Numbered from the stretch's first letter, positions 1 through 8,659 are shown. The stretch: 64,000 nt of DNA from Methyloligella sp. GL2 (GCF_013341275.1 NZ_CP054476.1:310001-374000); one strand, 5' to 3'. Numbers and translations: made by a program. Notes: generated from the sequence alone by a model not told the origin.

Positions 1-2
1 AG

Positions 3-1130
3 ACGACGCGCCTGCCGCTTCCCGGCGGGCCGGATACGCGAAAGCTGACGACGAGCTTCCCCGAGAAGGGGGAGATGATCCTGCAGCGGACCCGGCCGCC
101 TTTGCTCGAGACGCCGTTCGAGGTGTTCGACAAGGGCATCTTCACGCCGAACGACCGGTTCTATGTGCGCTGGCACTGGGCGGTGATCCCGACGGATGTC
201 GATGCGGCGGCGTTTCGGCTGAAGCTGCATGGCGCGGTGAACACGCCGCTGGAGCTGTCGCTGCCGGAGATCTTGGAGCTGCCGCGGATCGAGATGGCGG
301 CGGTCAATCAATGCTCGGGCAATTCGCGCGGGTTTTTCCAGCCGCGGGTGCCGGGCGGCGAATGGGGCAATGGCGCCATGGGCAATGCGCTTTGGACCGG
401 GGTGCGGCTGAAGGATTTGCTCGACAAGGCAGGGGTCAAGCCGGGCGCGGTCCAGGTCCGCTTCACCGGGCTCGACAATGTGCTCGTTCCCGACGCGCCG
501 CGCTTCGTCAAATCGCTGGATATCGACCATGCGCGCGACGGCGAGGTAATGATTGCCTATGCGATGAACGGTACGCAGCTTCCGCTGCTGAACGGCTTCC
601 CGCTGCGGGTGGTCGTGCCCGGCTGGTACTCGACCTATTGGATCAAGTCGCTCGAAGAGATCGAGGTGCTGGACAAGCCGGACGACAATTTCTGGATGGC
701 CAAAGCCTACAAGATCCCGGATACGCCCGGCGCCAACATGAAGCCGGGCGAGACCGGCGTGCCCATGGTGCCGATCAGCAAGATGGTGCCGCGCTCCTTC
801 CTGACCAATCTGACCGATGGGGCGGAGGTGGCGGCCGGCAAACCGCAGCCCCTCCGCGGCATCGCTTTTGGCGGCGATTGCGGCGTCGCGAGGATCGATA
901 TCTCCACCGATGGCGGCAAGAGCTGGCAGCCGGCAAAGCTCGGCGCGGATCACGGGCGCTACAGCTTCCGGGGTTGGCAGGCGGAGATCGCCCTCCCCAA
1001 ACCGGGCAGCTATTCGGTGATGGTCCGCTGCACCAATACGGACGGGCTGGCCCAGCCGATGACGCCGAATTGGAACGGCGGCGGCTATATGCGCAATGTC
1101 GTCGAAGAGACAGCACTGACGTTCGCTTGA
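3..1130 (+). CDS. Molybdopterin sulfite oxidase-family oxidoreductase (SorA/SoxC-like), 5'-truncated by window edge
   Basis: Catalytic subunit of a periplasmic molybdenum oxidoreductase of the sulfite oxidase family, probably oxidising sulfite and passing electrons to the cytochrome c encoded next. The Mo-ligand cysteine sits in NQCSGNSRG (residue 80 counting from the ATG at 75), followed by the family's WTGVRLKDLL and GWYSTYWIK segments and a C-terminal dimerisation domain from about residue 230. The same frame stays open from position 3 to that ATG and encodes family-like sequence (PLPGGPDTRKL), so the ATG at 75 is almost certainly internal. The true start and any Tat signal lie outside the window. 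The exact substrate is inferred from the cytochrome partner. Confidence 0.85.
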   Translation, partial: TTRLPLPGGPDTRKLTTSFPEKGEMILQRTRPPLLETPFEVFDKGIFTPNDRFYVRWHWAVIPTDVDAAAFRLKLHGAVNTPLELSLPEILELPRIEMAAVNQCSGNSRGFFQPRVPGGEWGNGAMGNALWTGVRLKDLLDKAGVKPGAVQVRFTGLDNVLVPDAPRFVKSLDIDHARDGEVMIAYAMNGTQLPLLNGFPLRVVVPGWYSTYWIKSLEEIEVLDKPDDNFWMAKAYKIPDTPGANMKPGETGVPMVPISKMVPRSFLTNLTDGAEVAAGKPQPLRGIAFGGDCGVARIDISTDGGKSWQPAKLGADHGRYSFRGWQAEIALPKPGSYSVMVRCTNTDGLAQPMTPNWNGGGYMRNVVEETALTFA

Positions 1131-1141
1131 GGAGGCCGACG

Positions 1142-1522
1142 ATGATCAAGACACCGCGCGCGACACTCGGCCTTATCCTCCTCGCCCTGACTTTGACGCT
1201 CTCCTTACTGGTTTCCTTGCCGCTTGCCGTGCAGGCGGCGGACAATCCGCCCGCTCTGCCCACGGACTTCGCCCTCCATTCGGAGAGCATCACCCTGCCA
1301 TCGAATTTCGATCCCTTCCCGGAAGGGCCGGGCGCGGAGGCGATGAACCGCAACTGCCTCACCTGTCATTCGGCGAGCATGGTGCTGTATCAGCCAAAGC
1401 TCAGCGAGGCGCAGTGGGAAGGCATTGTCGATAAGATGGTCGACATCTTCAAGGCGCCGCTCATCCCGGACGATCGGGACGCGATCCTCGACTATCTGAC
1501 CAGCTTCCAGAAGGCCGAGTAG
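1142..1522 (+). CDS. Sulfite dehydrogenase-type monohaem cytochrome c subunit (SorB-like)
   Basis: A 126-residue exported cytochrome c. It has a hydrophobic signal peptide (about residues 10-33, ending VQAA), one haem-binding CLTCH motif and a downstream KMVDIF segment that could supply the axial methionine. The start at 1142 is preceded by GAGGAGG and lies 11 bases after the stop of the molybdoenzyme gene, so the two are probably co-transcribed and form an electron-transfer pair in the periplasm. Length and motif arrangement fit the SorB group. Another small class I cytochrome with a different partner is possible but less likely in this context. Confidence 0.85.
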   Translation: MIKTPRATLGLILLALTLTLSLLVSLPLAVQAADNPPALPTDFALHSESITLPSNFDPFPEGPGAEAMNRNCLTCHSASMVLYQPKLSEAQWEGIVDKMVDIFKAPLIPDDRDAILDYLTSFQKAE

Positions 1523-1578
1523 ACCGCCGGCCATCGCTCGCATTCAAAACCGCATCCATCTGCAGTATGTGATGCGGC

Positions 1579-2328
1579 ATGACCGAAGCTTTCAACGATC
1601 ACTTCTCGGCGCGGTCGGCGGATTATGCGGCCTACCGGCCGGGCTATCCGGCCGCGCTCGGCGACTATCTCGCATCGCTCCCTGAGACCCGCGAGACGGC
1701 GCTGGATCTTGGCTGCGGCTCCGGCCAGTTGAGTCTGCTGCTCACCGAGCATTTCGATCATGTGCATGGGCGCGATGCCAGCGCCGAGCAGATCGCCCAT
1801 GCGGTGCCTCATCCCAAGGTCGATTACGCCCAAGCGCGGGCCGAGGCGACCGGCCTTGCGGACGCATCCGTCGATCTCCTCACCGTGGCGCAAGCGGCGC
1901 ATTGGTTCGATCTCGCTCCCTTCTATGAAGAGGTGCGCCGGGTGGTGAAGCCGGGCGGGGCGCTGGCGCTGATCAGCTATGGGGTGATCGAGGGGCCGGG
2001 CCCGGTGGGCGATGTTCTGAAGGATCTCTATGCGAACGTGCTCGCCGGTTACTGGCCGCCGGGGCGCGAGTATGTGGAAGCGGGCTACGCCACAATGCCG
2101 TTTCCCTTCACGGAGACGGAGAGCCCGACGCTTTACATGGAAGCCGACTGGCCGCTGGAGGGGCTTGCCGGCTATATCGCCACGCTTTCCTCGGCAATGC
2201 GGGCCGAGAAGGCGCTTGGCCCGGAGCCTTTCGCGCGCTTCCGGGCGGCGCTTGCGAAAGTCTGGGGCGATCCGGCCGAACCGAAGCCCTTCCGCTGGCC
2301 TCTGGCGATCCGCGCGGCGCGGCTTTGA
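1579..2328 (+). CDS. Class I SAM-dependent methyltransferase, substrate unknown
   Basis: A 249-residue cytosolic methyltransferase with a Rossmann core. SAM-binding motif I is DLGCGSGQLS near residues 43-52, followed by an acidic-loop region and a post-I block with AQAAHWFD, which is common in the Methyltransf_11 group. The C-terminal part is the variable substrate region. It starts 56 bases after the cytochrome gene and its stop lies 4 bases before the converging dinB stop. Nothing nearby identifies the substrate. Confidence 0.8.
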   Translation: MTEAFNDHFSARSADYAAYRPGYPAALGDYLASLPETRETALDLGCGSGQLSLLLTEHFDHVHGRDASAEQIAHAVPHPKVDYAQARAEATGLADASVDLLTVAQAAHWFDLAPFYEEVRRVVKPGGALALISYGVIEGPGPVGDVLKDLYANVLAGYWPPGREYVEAGYATMPFPFTETESPTLYMEADWPLEGLAGYIATLSSAMRAEKALGPEPFARFRAALAKVWGDPAEPKPFRWPLAIRAARL

Positions 2329-2332
2329 AGCG

Positions 2333-3478
2333 TCACGCCTCAGCCAACAGATCGAGCTGGCCGTCCGGGTGTTCGGCCTCCTGCTCCGGAAAGCCTGAGA
2401 CGGTGACGCCGAGCAGGCGAATGCCCTTCTCGCCCAAAGGCGCACGGCGGACCAGCAGGCAGCTCAAGCGATAAAGCTCTTCGCGCGAGGCGACCGGCTG
2501 GGCGGCGGACTGGGCGCGGGTCACCTGCTGGAAGTCGGCATATTTCACTTTCACGGTGACGGTGCGGCCATAGATGTTCGTCTTCTCGCACCAGCCCCAA
2601 ACCTCATCGGCAAGCTTCGCCAGCGCCTCGTCGATGGCAGGAAGCGCGGTGAGGTCTTCTAGGTAGGTGCGCTCGCAGCCGGAGGATTTGCGGATGCGGT
2701 CGGCATTGACGCGGCGATCGTCCTCGCCTCGCGCGATGGTCGAATACCAGCGCCCGGCCTTGCCGAAATGCTGCACCAGCTGCGCCACCGGAACATGGGC
2801 CAAATCGGCGCCGGTCACGATGCCGAGCCGGTTCATCTTGGCGGCGGTGACCGGGCCGATGCCGTGGAACTTGCCGACGGGAAGATTGGCGACGAAGGCG
2901 GCGCCCATGCCCGGCTTGATCACGAATTGTCCGTTGGGCTTGTTCTGATCGGAGGCGAGCTTGGCGAGAAACTTGTTGTAGGAGATGCCGGCGGAGGCGG
3001 TAAGTCCGGTCGCTTTGAGGATCTCCGCGCGGATCGCCTTCGCCGTCCCGGTGGCGGTGGGCAGGCCTTGCAGATTCTCGGTGACGTCGAGATAGGCCTC
3101 GTCCAGGGAGAGCGGCTCGATCAGCGGCGTATAGCGGGCAAAGATGGCGCGGATCTCTTGCGAGATAGCGCGATAGACCTCGAAGCGGGGCTTGACGAAG
3201 ATCAGCTCGGGGCATTTGCGGAGCGCCGTTGTGGACGGCATGGCCGAGCGGACGCCGAAGACCCGCGCCTCGTAGCTGGCCGCAGCGACCACACCGCGGG
3301 CGGCGCCCCGCCCCACCGCCACAGGGCGGCCTTTCAGCTCCGGATTATCCCGCTGTTCGACCGAGGCATAGAAAGCATCCATGTCGACATGGATGATCTT
3401 GCGCGAGGCAGTGGCCGGCGCGCCGGAAAGTGACATGCCAGAGGAAGACATGCCGGAGGAGGACATGGAATCGGCCAT
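2333..3478 (-). CDS. dinB: DNA polymerase IV (Y-family translesion polymerase)
   Basis: Error-prone Y-family polymerase that copies past damaged bases. The catalytic acidic residues are visible in HVDMDAFYASVEQRD (Asp32) and SLDEAYLDV (Asp126, Glu127). Palm, finger and little-finger regions are complete at 381 residues. The C-terminus carries QLDLL, a good match to the beta-clamp-binding peptide. The first 25 residues are a Ser/Gly/Met-rich stretch not found in most DinB proteins, and translation might begin at one of its internal methionines. The gene converges on the methyltransferase. No LexA box was identified by eye. Confidence 0.95.
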   Translation of the reverse strand: MADSMSSSGMSSSGMSLSGAPATASRKIIHVDMDAFYASVEQRDNPELKGRPVAVGRGAARGVVAAASYEARVFGVRSAMPSTTALRKCPELIFVKPRFEVYRAISQEIRAIFARYTPLIEPLSLDEAYLDVTENLQGLPTATGTAKAIRAEILKATGLTASAGISYNKFLAKLASDQNKPNGQFVIKPGMGAAFVANLPVGKFHGIGPVTAAKMNRLGIVTGADLAHVPVAQLVQHFGKAGRWYSTIARGEDDRRVNADRIRKSSGCERTYLEDLTALPAIDEALAKLADEVWGWCEKTNIYGRTVTVKVKYADFQQVTRAQSAAQPVASREELYRLSCLLVRRAPLGEKGIRLLGVTVSGFPEQEAEHPDGQLDLLAEA

Positions 3479-3515
3479 GACCCTTCCCGCTATAGCATGA
3501 GTCCGGCGCGCACGG

Positions 3516-4226
3516 TTATTGCGAGACGGGTTCCGGAGTCAGCTCTTTCAGCATCAGCTCTGCGGCCGGACCGGCGGAGGCCGGGTTCTGGCCGGTTATC
3601 AGGCGGCCGTCGGAAATGGCGAAGGGTTCGAAATCGCCGACCTTCTCGTATTTGCCGCCGAGCTGCTTCAGCCTGTCCTCGAGCAGGAACGGCACCTTGT
3701 TCTGCAGCTCCACGGCGACTTCCTCCGAATTGGTGAAGCCGGTGACGCGGCGGCCTTTCACCAGCGGCTCGCCGTTCTCGTCCTTGGCATTCACCAGCCC
3801 GGCGGGGCCGTGGCAGACGGCGCCGACCACCTTGCCCTCGCCCCAGGCCTCGGTCAGCAGATCGGCCAGGGCCGTGCTGCCCGGCAGATCCCACATGGTG
3901 CCGTGGCCGCCGGGGAGAAACACCGCATCGTATTTGGAGACGTCGATCTCGGAGACCGGCTTGGTCTCGGCCAGGGCGGCGCTCGCCGTCTCGTCGGCGA
4001 GGAAGCGGTCGACGCTCGCCTCGTTCTCTCCCTTCGGCTTCACCGAACGCGGATCGATCGGCGCCTTGCCGCCTTCGATGGAAGCCAGGGTGACGTCGGC
4101 ACCGGCATCAACGAAGGCGTAGTAGGGCGTTGCCAGCTCCTCGAACCACAGACCGGTGGGCTCGCCGCCGGCGCCCATGGTGGCGCTGGAGGTGACGATC
4201 AGCAGGATGTGGAGCGGGTTGGCCAT
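3516..4226 (-). CDS. DJ-1/PfpI-family protein (type 1 glutamine amidotransferase-like)
   Basis: A 236-residue protein of the DJ-1/Hsp31 superfamily. The nucleophile elbow is AVCHGPAG (Cys138, His139), and an acidic residue near position 22 (GEPTG) fits the usual Glu of the family. Members act as glyoxalase III, deglycase or chaperone, and the size and motif spacing match the bacterial Hsp31-like or YDR533C-type branch. It lies upstream of dinB on the same strand with 37 bases between them. The precise activity cannot be settled from the sequence. Confidence 0.85.
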   Translation of the reverse strand: MANPLHILLIVTSSATMGAGGEPTGLWFEELATPYYAFVDAGADVTLASIEGGKAPIDPRSVKPKGENEASVDRFLADETASAALAETKPVSEIDVSKYDAVFLPGGHGTMWDLPGSTALADLLTEAWGEGKVVGAVCHGPAGLVNAKDENGEPLVKGRRVTGFTNSEEVAVELQNKVPFLLEDRLKQLGGKYEKVGDFEPFAISDGRLITGQNPASAGPAAELMLKELTPEPVSQ

Positions 4227-4383
4227 GGGTCTCTCCTCGGAGAAAATTTCAGCTTGGCCGCTGATCTAGAAAGCGGGAGGCGCATCGGCAAGGCCGATTC
4301 GGCGCGGGAATCTCGCGAACCTAGCGGGAACGACTCGCGAATGTTACCGTGTTCCGGCTTCGTTCACTTAAGGATTCGTAAAC

Positions 4384-5640
4384 ATGGCGCGACGCGCCGG
4401 CAGTGCCGATTTGCCTTTGCATGGCGGCCGCGTGCCCGCCTGGCTGGGGCAGCGCATGACCCGGCTCGGGGCGCTGATCGCGCAGACGATCGTGCTTGAA
4501 TACGGGCGCGACGAGTTCCTGCGGCGGCTCTCCCATCCGTTCTGGTTTCAGAGCTTCGGCGCAGTGATGGGGATGGACTGGCATTCCTCCGGAATCACCA
4601 CCAGCGTGATCGGCGCGCTGAAGCGCGGGCTGAACCCGATCTCGGGAGAGCTCGGCCTGCATGTCTGCGGCGGGAGAGGAAAACACTCGCGCGCCACGCC
4701 GGGCGAGCTCGACGCCATCGGCATGAAGGTCGGGATCGACGGGGCGGCGCTGGGCCAGGCGAGCCGGCTGGTGGCCAAGGTGGACAGCGCGGCGGTGCAG
4801 GACGGGTTCGACCTCTATCTGCACGGCTTCATCGTCACCGACGACGGCAAATGGGTGGTGGTGCAGCAGGGGATGAACGGCGATAAGCGCCAGGCGCGCC
4901 GCTATCACTGGCTGTCGGAGGATCTGAAGAGCTTCGTCGAGGCGCCGCACAGCGCCATCGACGGCGAGACCCAAGGCGAGATCGTCAATCTCACCGATAT
5001 CCGCGCGGCGGCCTCAAAGGAAGGCCAGCTCTCGCTGCTCGCCGATCTGGGGCCGGACAAGATCGTCGCCGAGGCGGCGGCGCTGCGGAAATCCACCGAG
5101 ACGGCGCCGGCGCAAGAGTTGCTGCCGCATCTGATCATGCCGTCCCATCACGAGGTGAGCGCGAAGGATGTGGTGCTGCGCCGGCTGCATGGCGCGCTGG
5201 CCGCCGCAGCCGAGCAGGGGCCGAAGGATTTCGCCGATCTTCTGATAGTGCCGGGGGTCGGGGCGCGCACAGTGTTCTCATTGGCGCAAGTCGCCGAGGT
5301 GGTGCACGGCGCGCCCTGCCGGTTCTCCGATCCGGCGCGGCATTCCCTCGCCCATGGCGGCAAGGACCGGCATCCCTATCCGGTGCCGACGCGGGTCTAC
5401 GATAAGACACTGCAGGTGCTGAAAGCGGCGGTGGAGAAAGCCAAGCTCGGCAATGACGACCGGCTGGCGGCGCTGAAGCGGCTGGATGCGCAGTCACGCG
5501 CCTTGGAGCGCAAAGTGGGCGGACCGAGCTTCGATGATTTCGTTGCCGGCGAGTGCGCCCGCTCGCACGATTATGGCGGTCGAAGCGTGTTCGGCTGGGA
5601 GAAGCCGCCCGCGGAACAGACGCGCAAGCGGCAAGCTTAA
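4384..5640 (+). CDS. DUF763 family protein with helix-hairpin-helix-like motif
   Basis: A 418-residue conserved protein of the DUF763 family, function unknown. The family signature is clear at the N-terminus (RRAGSADLPLHGG, and FGAVMGMDWHSSGITTS). Around residues 285-300 the segment LLIVPGVGARTVFSLA resembles the helix-hairpin-helix DNA-binding turn of base-excision glycosylases and nucleases. The following stretch (HSLAHGGKDRHPYPVP) is rich in His and Asp. This suggests, but does not prove, a nucleic-acid role. It is divergent from the DJ-1 gene and has no obvious operon partner. Confidence 0.8.
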   Translation: MARRAGSADLPLHGGRVPAWLGQRMTRLGALIAQTIVLEYGRDEFLRRLSHPFWFQSFGAVMGMDWHSSGITTSVIGALKRGLNPISGELGLHVCGGRGKHSRATPGELDAIGMKVGIDGAALGQASRLVAKVDSAAVQDGFDLYLHGFIVTDDGKWVVVQQGMNGDKRQARRYHWLSEDLKSFVEAPHSAIDGETQGEIVNLTDIRAAASKEGQLSLLADLGPDKIVAEAAALRKSTETAPAQELLPHLIMPSHHEVSAKDVVLRRLHGALAAAAEQGPKDFADLLIVPGVGARTVFSLAQVAEVVHGAPCRFSDPARHSLAHGGKDRHPYPVPTRVYDKTLQVLKAAVEKAKLGNDDRLAALKRLDAQSRALERKVGGPSFDDFVAGECARSHDYGGRSVFGWEKPPAEQTRKRQA

Positions 5641-5797
5641 GCCTGCGTCATCTCCGCTCGTGGCGGGCGGCATCTCTTGACGCATTCGCCACGCAGCCTA
5701 TCTCGCAAAAAGCACATCTTATTTTCGCCCGGCCGTCCCCCGGTCGGCGTGTTGCCGCAAATTCGATAGCCCCACCCGCAATAGGAACTGCTCTCCC

Positions 5798-6943
5798 ATG
5801 TCGACCAAAACCGAATTCGCGCCGCTCTTCGAACCGCTGAAGATGGGCGATCTCACCCTGCCCAACCGCATCGTCATGGCGCCGCTGACCCGGGCGCGCT
5901 CGACCTATCCCGGTCATACCCAGACGCCGCTTCATGCGCTGTATTATGCGCAGCGGGCCGGCGCTGGGCTGATCGTCTCCGAGGCGACCCAGATCAGCCA
6001 GCAGGGCCAGGGCTATGCCTGGACGCCCGGCATCTTCAGCGATGAGCAAGTGGAGAGCTGGAAGCTGGTGACCGATGCGGTCCACAATGCCGGCGGGCGC
6101 ATCTTCTGCCAGATGTGGCATGTGGGCGCGATCTCCCACAATGTGTTCCAGCCCGATGGCGGACAGCCGGTCTCGTCCAGCGCGTTTCAGCCGGAAGGCC
6201 AGGCTTTCGTCGGCGACTATCTCGAAGACGGGCCGATGGTGCCGCTTCCCGAGGCACGCGCCCTGAAGCTGGAAGAGATCCCGCGGCTGATCGAGGATTA
6301 CCGCCACGCTGCGCGCTACGCCAAGCGGGCCGGTTTCGACGGGGTGGAGCTGCATGCGGCCAATGGCTATCTGATCGACCAGTTCATCCGCTCTTCGGTC
6401 AATAAGCGCACCGATGCTTATGGCGGCGCGCTGGAGAACCGCTTGCGGCTTCTGACCGAGATTGTCGATGCGCTTTGCGAGGTGCTGCCCGCGAACCGCA
6501 TCGGGGTGCGCCTGTCCCCGATGGGCGGTCCGGGCGGAAGCTATGACGAGGATCCGGAAACGACCTACACGGCGGCGGCGAAGGCGATCTCCGGCAAGGG
6601 GCTGGCCTATCTGCACGTGGTCCGGCCGAACGGCCATACCAGCGCCGGTGCCGACATCCAGGAAGGCAACGCCATCTCCAAAGCCATGCGCGAGGCCTTC
6701 GGCGGGGTGTTCATCGCCAATGGCGAGTTCCAGCCCGACGAAGCGGCGCGCTGGATCGAAGATGATCTCGCCGATGCGGTGGCGTTCGGGCGGCTATTCA
6801 TCTCCAATCCCGATCTGCCGGAGCGCATCGCCCAAGGCGGCCCGTTCACCGAGCCGGATATGGCGACCTTCTATGGCGGCGGCGCGGAAGGCTATGTCGA
6901 TTATCCGACATTGGCGAAGACCACGACCGCACTTTCAGACTGA
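5798..6943 (+). CDS. Old yellow enzyme family alkene/ene reductase (NemA-like)
   Basis: FMN-dependent NAD(P)H:flavin oxidoreductase of the old yellow enzyme family, reducing activated C=C bonds or nitro groups in the cytosol. The TIM-barrel sequence is complete at 381 residues, with the N-terminal PNRIVMAPLTR signature, the substrate-binding His/Asn region in VELHAANGYLIDQFIRSS, and SVNKRTDAYGG characteristic of the classical OYE group. The phosphate-binding end (ADAVAFGRLFISNPDLP) is intact. It stands alone between a DUF763 gene and a converging exporter gene. The physiological substrate is unknown. Confidence 0.92.
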   Translation: MSTKTEFAPLFEPLKMGDLTLPNRIVMAPLTRARSTYPGHTQTPLHALYYAQRAGAGLIVSEATQISQQGQGYAWTPGIFSDEQVESWKLVTDAVHNAGGRIFCQMWHVGAISHNVFQPDGGQPVSSSAFQPEGQAFVGDYLEDGPMVPLPEARALKLEEIPRLIEDYRHAARYAKRAGFDGVELHAANGYLIDQFIRSSVNKRTDAYGGALENRLRLLTEIVDALCEVLPANRIGVRLSPMGGPGGSYDEDPETTYTAAAKAISGKGLAYLHVVRPNGHTSAGADIQEGNAISKAMREAFGGVFIANGEFQPDEAARWIEDDLADAVAFGRLFISNPDLPERIAQGGPFTEPDMATFYGGGAEGYVDYPTLAKTTTALSD

Positions 6944-7014
6944 CCGTTTCGGCAGCCGAGCCGGGCGCGCGGCCAAAGCCTTGTGTCCGGGCTCTGCGTC
7001 CGGTTCGTTGAGCC

Positions 7015-7989
7015 TTACGGCTCGCCTTCGCTCAAGGCCTGGTCCATCGCCTCGCGGGATTTCTCCGGCCCCTCGCGGTTGACCAGCCACAGCGCGGTGC
7101 CGATCAGCAGGCCGCCCAAGCCTTCCATCCAGGTGAGATGGGCATCGAGGATCAGGGCGGAGAGGATCACGGTGAAGAACGGCGCCAGAAACAGATAGCT
7201 GCTCGCCTTGGTGGCCCCGCCTTTGGAGAGGGCCACGAACCACAGGCCGAAGGAGCCGGTTGAGGCCGGGATCGCCAGCCACAGGAACCAGCCCCATTGC
7301 GCCGGGCTGGTGTCTTCGGGCCAATGCTGACCGAGCCCATAGGCAATGAGCAGCAGGATCAAGGCGCCGAACAGCATCTGCCAGAAGCTGAGGGTCCAGG
7401 GGGTCACCGGAAGATGCGCCCGCTTGGTCAGCACCGTGGCGAAGGACCAGCAAATGGCCGCGGCAAGCGCGATGAGCTCGCCGAGAAGCACGTCGCCGTC
7501 GAACAGCCCCGTACCGCCGGCATCCATGGCAAAGGCGACGCCGATGACGCCGAGGATGAGACCGGCGACGCGTTTGCCGTGCAGCGCCTCGCCGAGGAAG
7601 ATGCGGCTGAGCAGCGCCACCCAGATCGGATTGGTGAACAGCAGGATGGCCGCGGTGGAGGCGGAGATCGACACCATGGCCAGGAACAGAAGACCCAACA
7701 CGCCGGCAGTCTGAAGCAGGCCGATCAGCATGATCAGTCCTGCCTCCCGCCAGCCGAGCGCCGCTGGTTTCAAACTGGCACCGAAGCTCCCCGGCTGAAA
7801 CGCGATGATCGGCAAGGTGGCGAGCGCCGCCACCACGAAACGCCAACCCACCAGCACCATGGGTGGGAAGCCGTCCTGCAGCAGGATCTTGCCGGCGATG
7901 AAGCTCGACCCCATCAGGAAGGTGGCGGCAACGAGCGTTACGGCAAAGGCGAGCTGGCGGTTACTGGTAGCAGACAAAGGGCCGCTCAC
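7015..7989 (-). CDS. EamA/DMT-superfamily transporter
   Basis: Inner-membrane protein of 324 residues with about ten hydrophobic segments arranged as two EamA repeats (residues about 15-150 and 165-300), typical of drug/metabolite exporters such as RhaT/YdcZ relatives. The apparent start is a GTG at 7989 that overlaps, as GTGA, the stop codon of a degraded luciferase-like gene fragment upstream. This suggests the two were once translationally coupled. Substrate cannot be inferred. The start is reasonably secure because the first transmembrane helix begins at residue 12. Confidence 0.85.
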   Translation of the reverse strand: MSGPLSATSNRQLAFAVTLVAATFLMGSSFIAGKILLQDGFPPMVLVGWRFVVAALATLPIIAFQPGSFGASLKPAALGWREAGLIMLIGLLQTAGVLGLLFLAMVSISASTAAILLFTNPIWVALLSRIFLGEALHGKRVAGLILGVIGVAFAMDAGGTGLFDGDVLLGELIALAAAICWSFATVLTKRAHLPVTPWTLSFWQMLFGALILLLIAYGLGQHWPEDTSPAQWGWFLWLAIPASTGSFGLWFVALSKGGATKASSYLFLAPFFTVILSALILDAHLTWMEGLGGLLIGTALWLVNREGPEKSREAMDQALSEGEP

Positions 7990-8084
7990 TCCGCCAGCAT
8001 GTCACGCACCATCGGCGCGACTTTGCCGCCGAACGGCTCGATGCAGCGCATCAGCTTCTCCTGGCGGATCATACTGGCGTACTT
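7986..8084 (-). pseudogene. C-terminal remnant of a luciferase-like (LLM) flavin oxidoreductase
   Basis: Between the ohrR stop and the DMT exporter start, the minus strand encodes a 32-residue tail ending KLMRCIEPFGGKVAPMVRDM plus three residues. It matches the C-terminus of the intact LLM oxidoreductase at 9684-10745 (KLMRCIELYGGKVVPLVKEM), with 16 of the last 23 residues identical. Nothing else of that family is seen upstream, where ohrR occupies the space. It has no own start context or ribosome-binding site. It is therefore read as the end of a gene whose body was lost, still abutting the exporter it once preceded. Confidence 0.7.
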
Positions 8085-8095
8085 AGGCAAAGCGC

Positions 8096-8545
8096 TTAAG
8101 CCCGATCTGCGACGAAGGTGGTCACGGAGTCGCGCAAGGCCTTGAGCTGGCTGTTGAGCTCGATCAGCTTTTCGACCGGCATGCCGGCGGCGGCCAGAAG
8201 GGTTTCGCCGAGGCAATGGGTGCGCTGCCGCATCGCGGTCCCAGCCTGTGTCAGTGCGACGAAAACCTGGCGCTCGTCTTTCGGGTTTCTTTGCCGTTTG
8301 ACCAGGCCGGCCTGTTCCAGCCGTTTGACCAGCGGTGTGATGGTGCTCGACTCCAAACCCAGACGTTCGGCGATGGCGCCGACTGTCGCCTCGCCATTCT
8401 CCCACAGCACGTGAAGCACCAGGAACTGCGGATAAGTCAGTCCGAGCTCGTCCAGCAGCGGCTTGTAGGCGCGGCTGATCGCGATATTCGCTCCATAGAG
8501 CGAGAAGCAAAGAAGCTGGTCCAGCGTCGGAGTTCGGTTGCCCAT
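8096..8545 (-). CDS. ohrR: OhrR-type MarR-family peroxide-sensing repressor
   Basis: A 149-residue winged-helix repressor that senses organic hydroperoxides through a reactive cysteine. The N-terminal signature LLCFSLYGANIAISRAYKPLL places the sensing residue at Cys13, as in OhrR proteins, and LGLTYPQFLVLHVLWE precedes the helix-turn-helix around residues 50-85 (IAERLGLESSTITPLVKRLE). It is divergent from ohr, and the 130-base intergenic region holds several perfect palindromes. Autoregulation and repression of ohr that is relieved by peroxide is the expected behaviour. Confidence 0.92.
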   Translation of the reverse strand: MGNRTPTLDQLLCFSLYGANIAISRAYKPLLDELGLTYPQFLVLHVLWENGEATVGAIAERLGLESSTITPLVKRLEQAGLVKRQRNPKDERQVFVALTQAGTAMRQRTHCLGETLLAAAGMPVEKLIELNSQLKALRDSVTTFVADRA

Positions 8546-8580
8546 TCTCTTTCGTCGATCGTTGTGGTCTCACGGATTCG

Positions 8581-8592
8581 TTATCGCGATAA
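8581..8592. promoter_or_regulatory. Palindrome TTATCGCGATAA, candidate OhrR operator 1
   Basis: A perfect 12-base palindrome 36 bases upstream of the ohrR start, in the shared ohrR/ohr control region. It shares its TATCGCGATA centre with the palindrome at 8648-8659. Position fits autoregulation of ohrR. Binding by OhrR is inferred. Confidence 0.55.
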
Positions 8593-8632
8593 TTTATATC
8601 TGGACACAGCAATTCTCAAGCCCTAACTATCG

Positions 8633-8644
8633 TTATTGCAATAA
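8633..8644. promoter_or_regulatory. Palindrome TTATTGCAATAA, candidate OhrR operator 2
   Basis: A perfect 12-base palindrome 32 bases upstream of the ohr start. It is closest in character to the AT-rich inverted repeats (AATT-type) described for OhrR of other proteobacteria. Its centre is 15 bases from the centre of the next palindrome, so the two could not both be occupied on the same helix face. Confidence 0.5.
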
Positions 8645-8647
8645 TCA

Positions 8648-8659
8648 ATATCGCGATAT
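8648..8659. promoter_or_regulatory. Palindrome ATATCGCGATAT, candidate OhrR operator 3
   Basis: A perfect 12-base palindrome ending 5 bases before the ohr ribosome-binding site AAGGAGC (8664-8670). It shares the core TATCGCGATA with the palindrome at 8581-8592. A repressor bound here would cover the ohr transcription or translation start. Confidence 0.55.
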
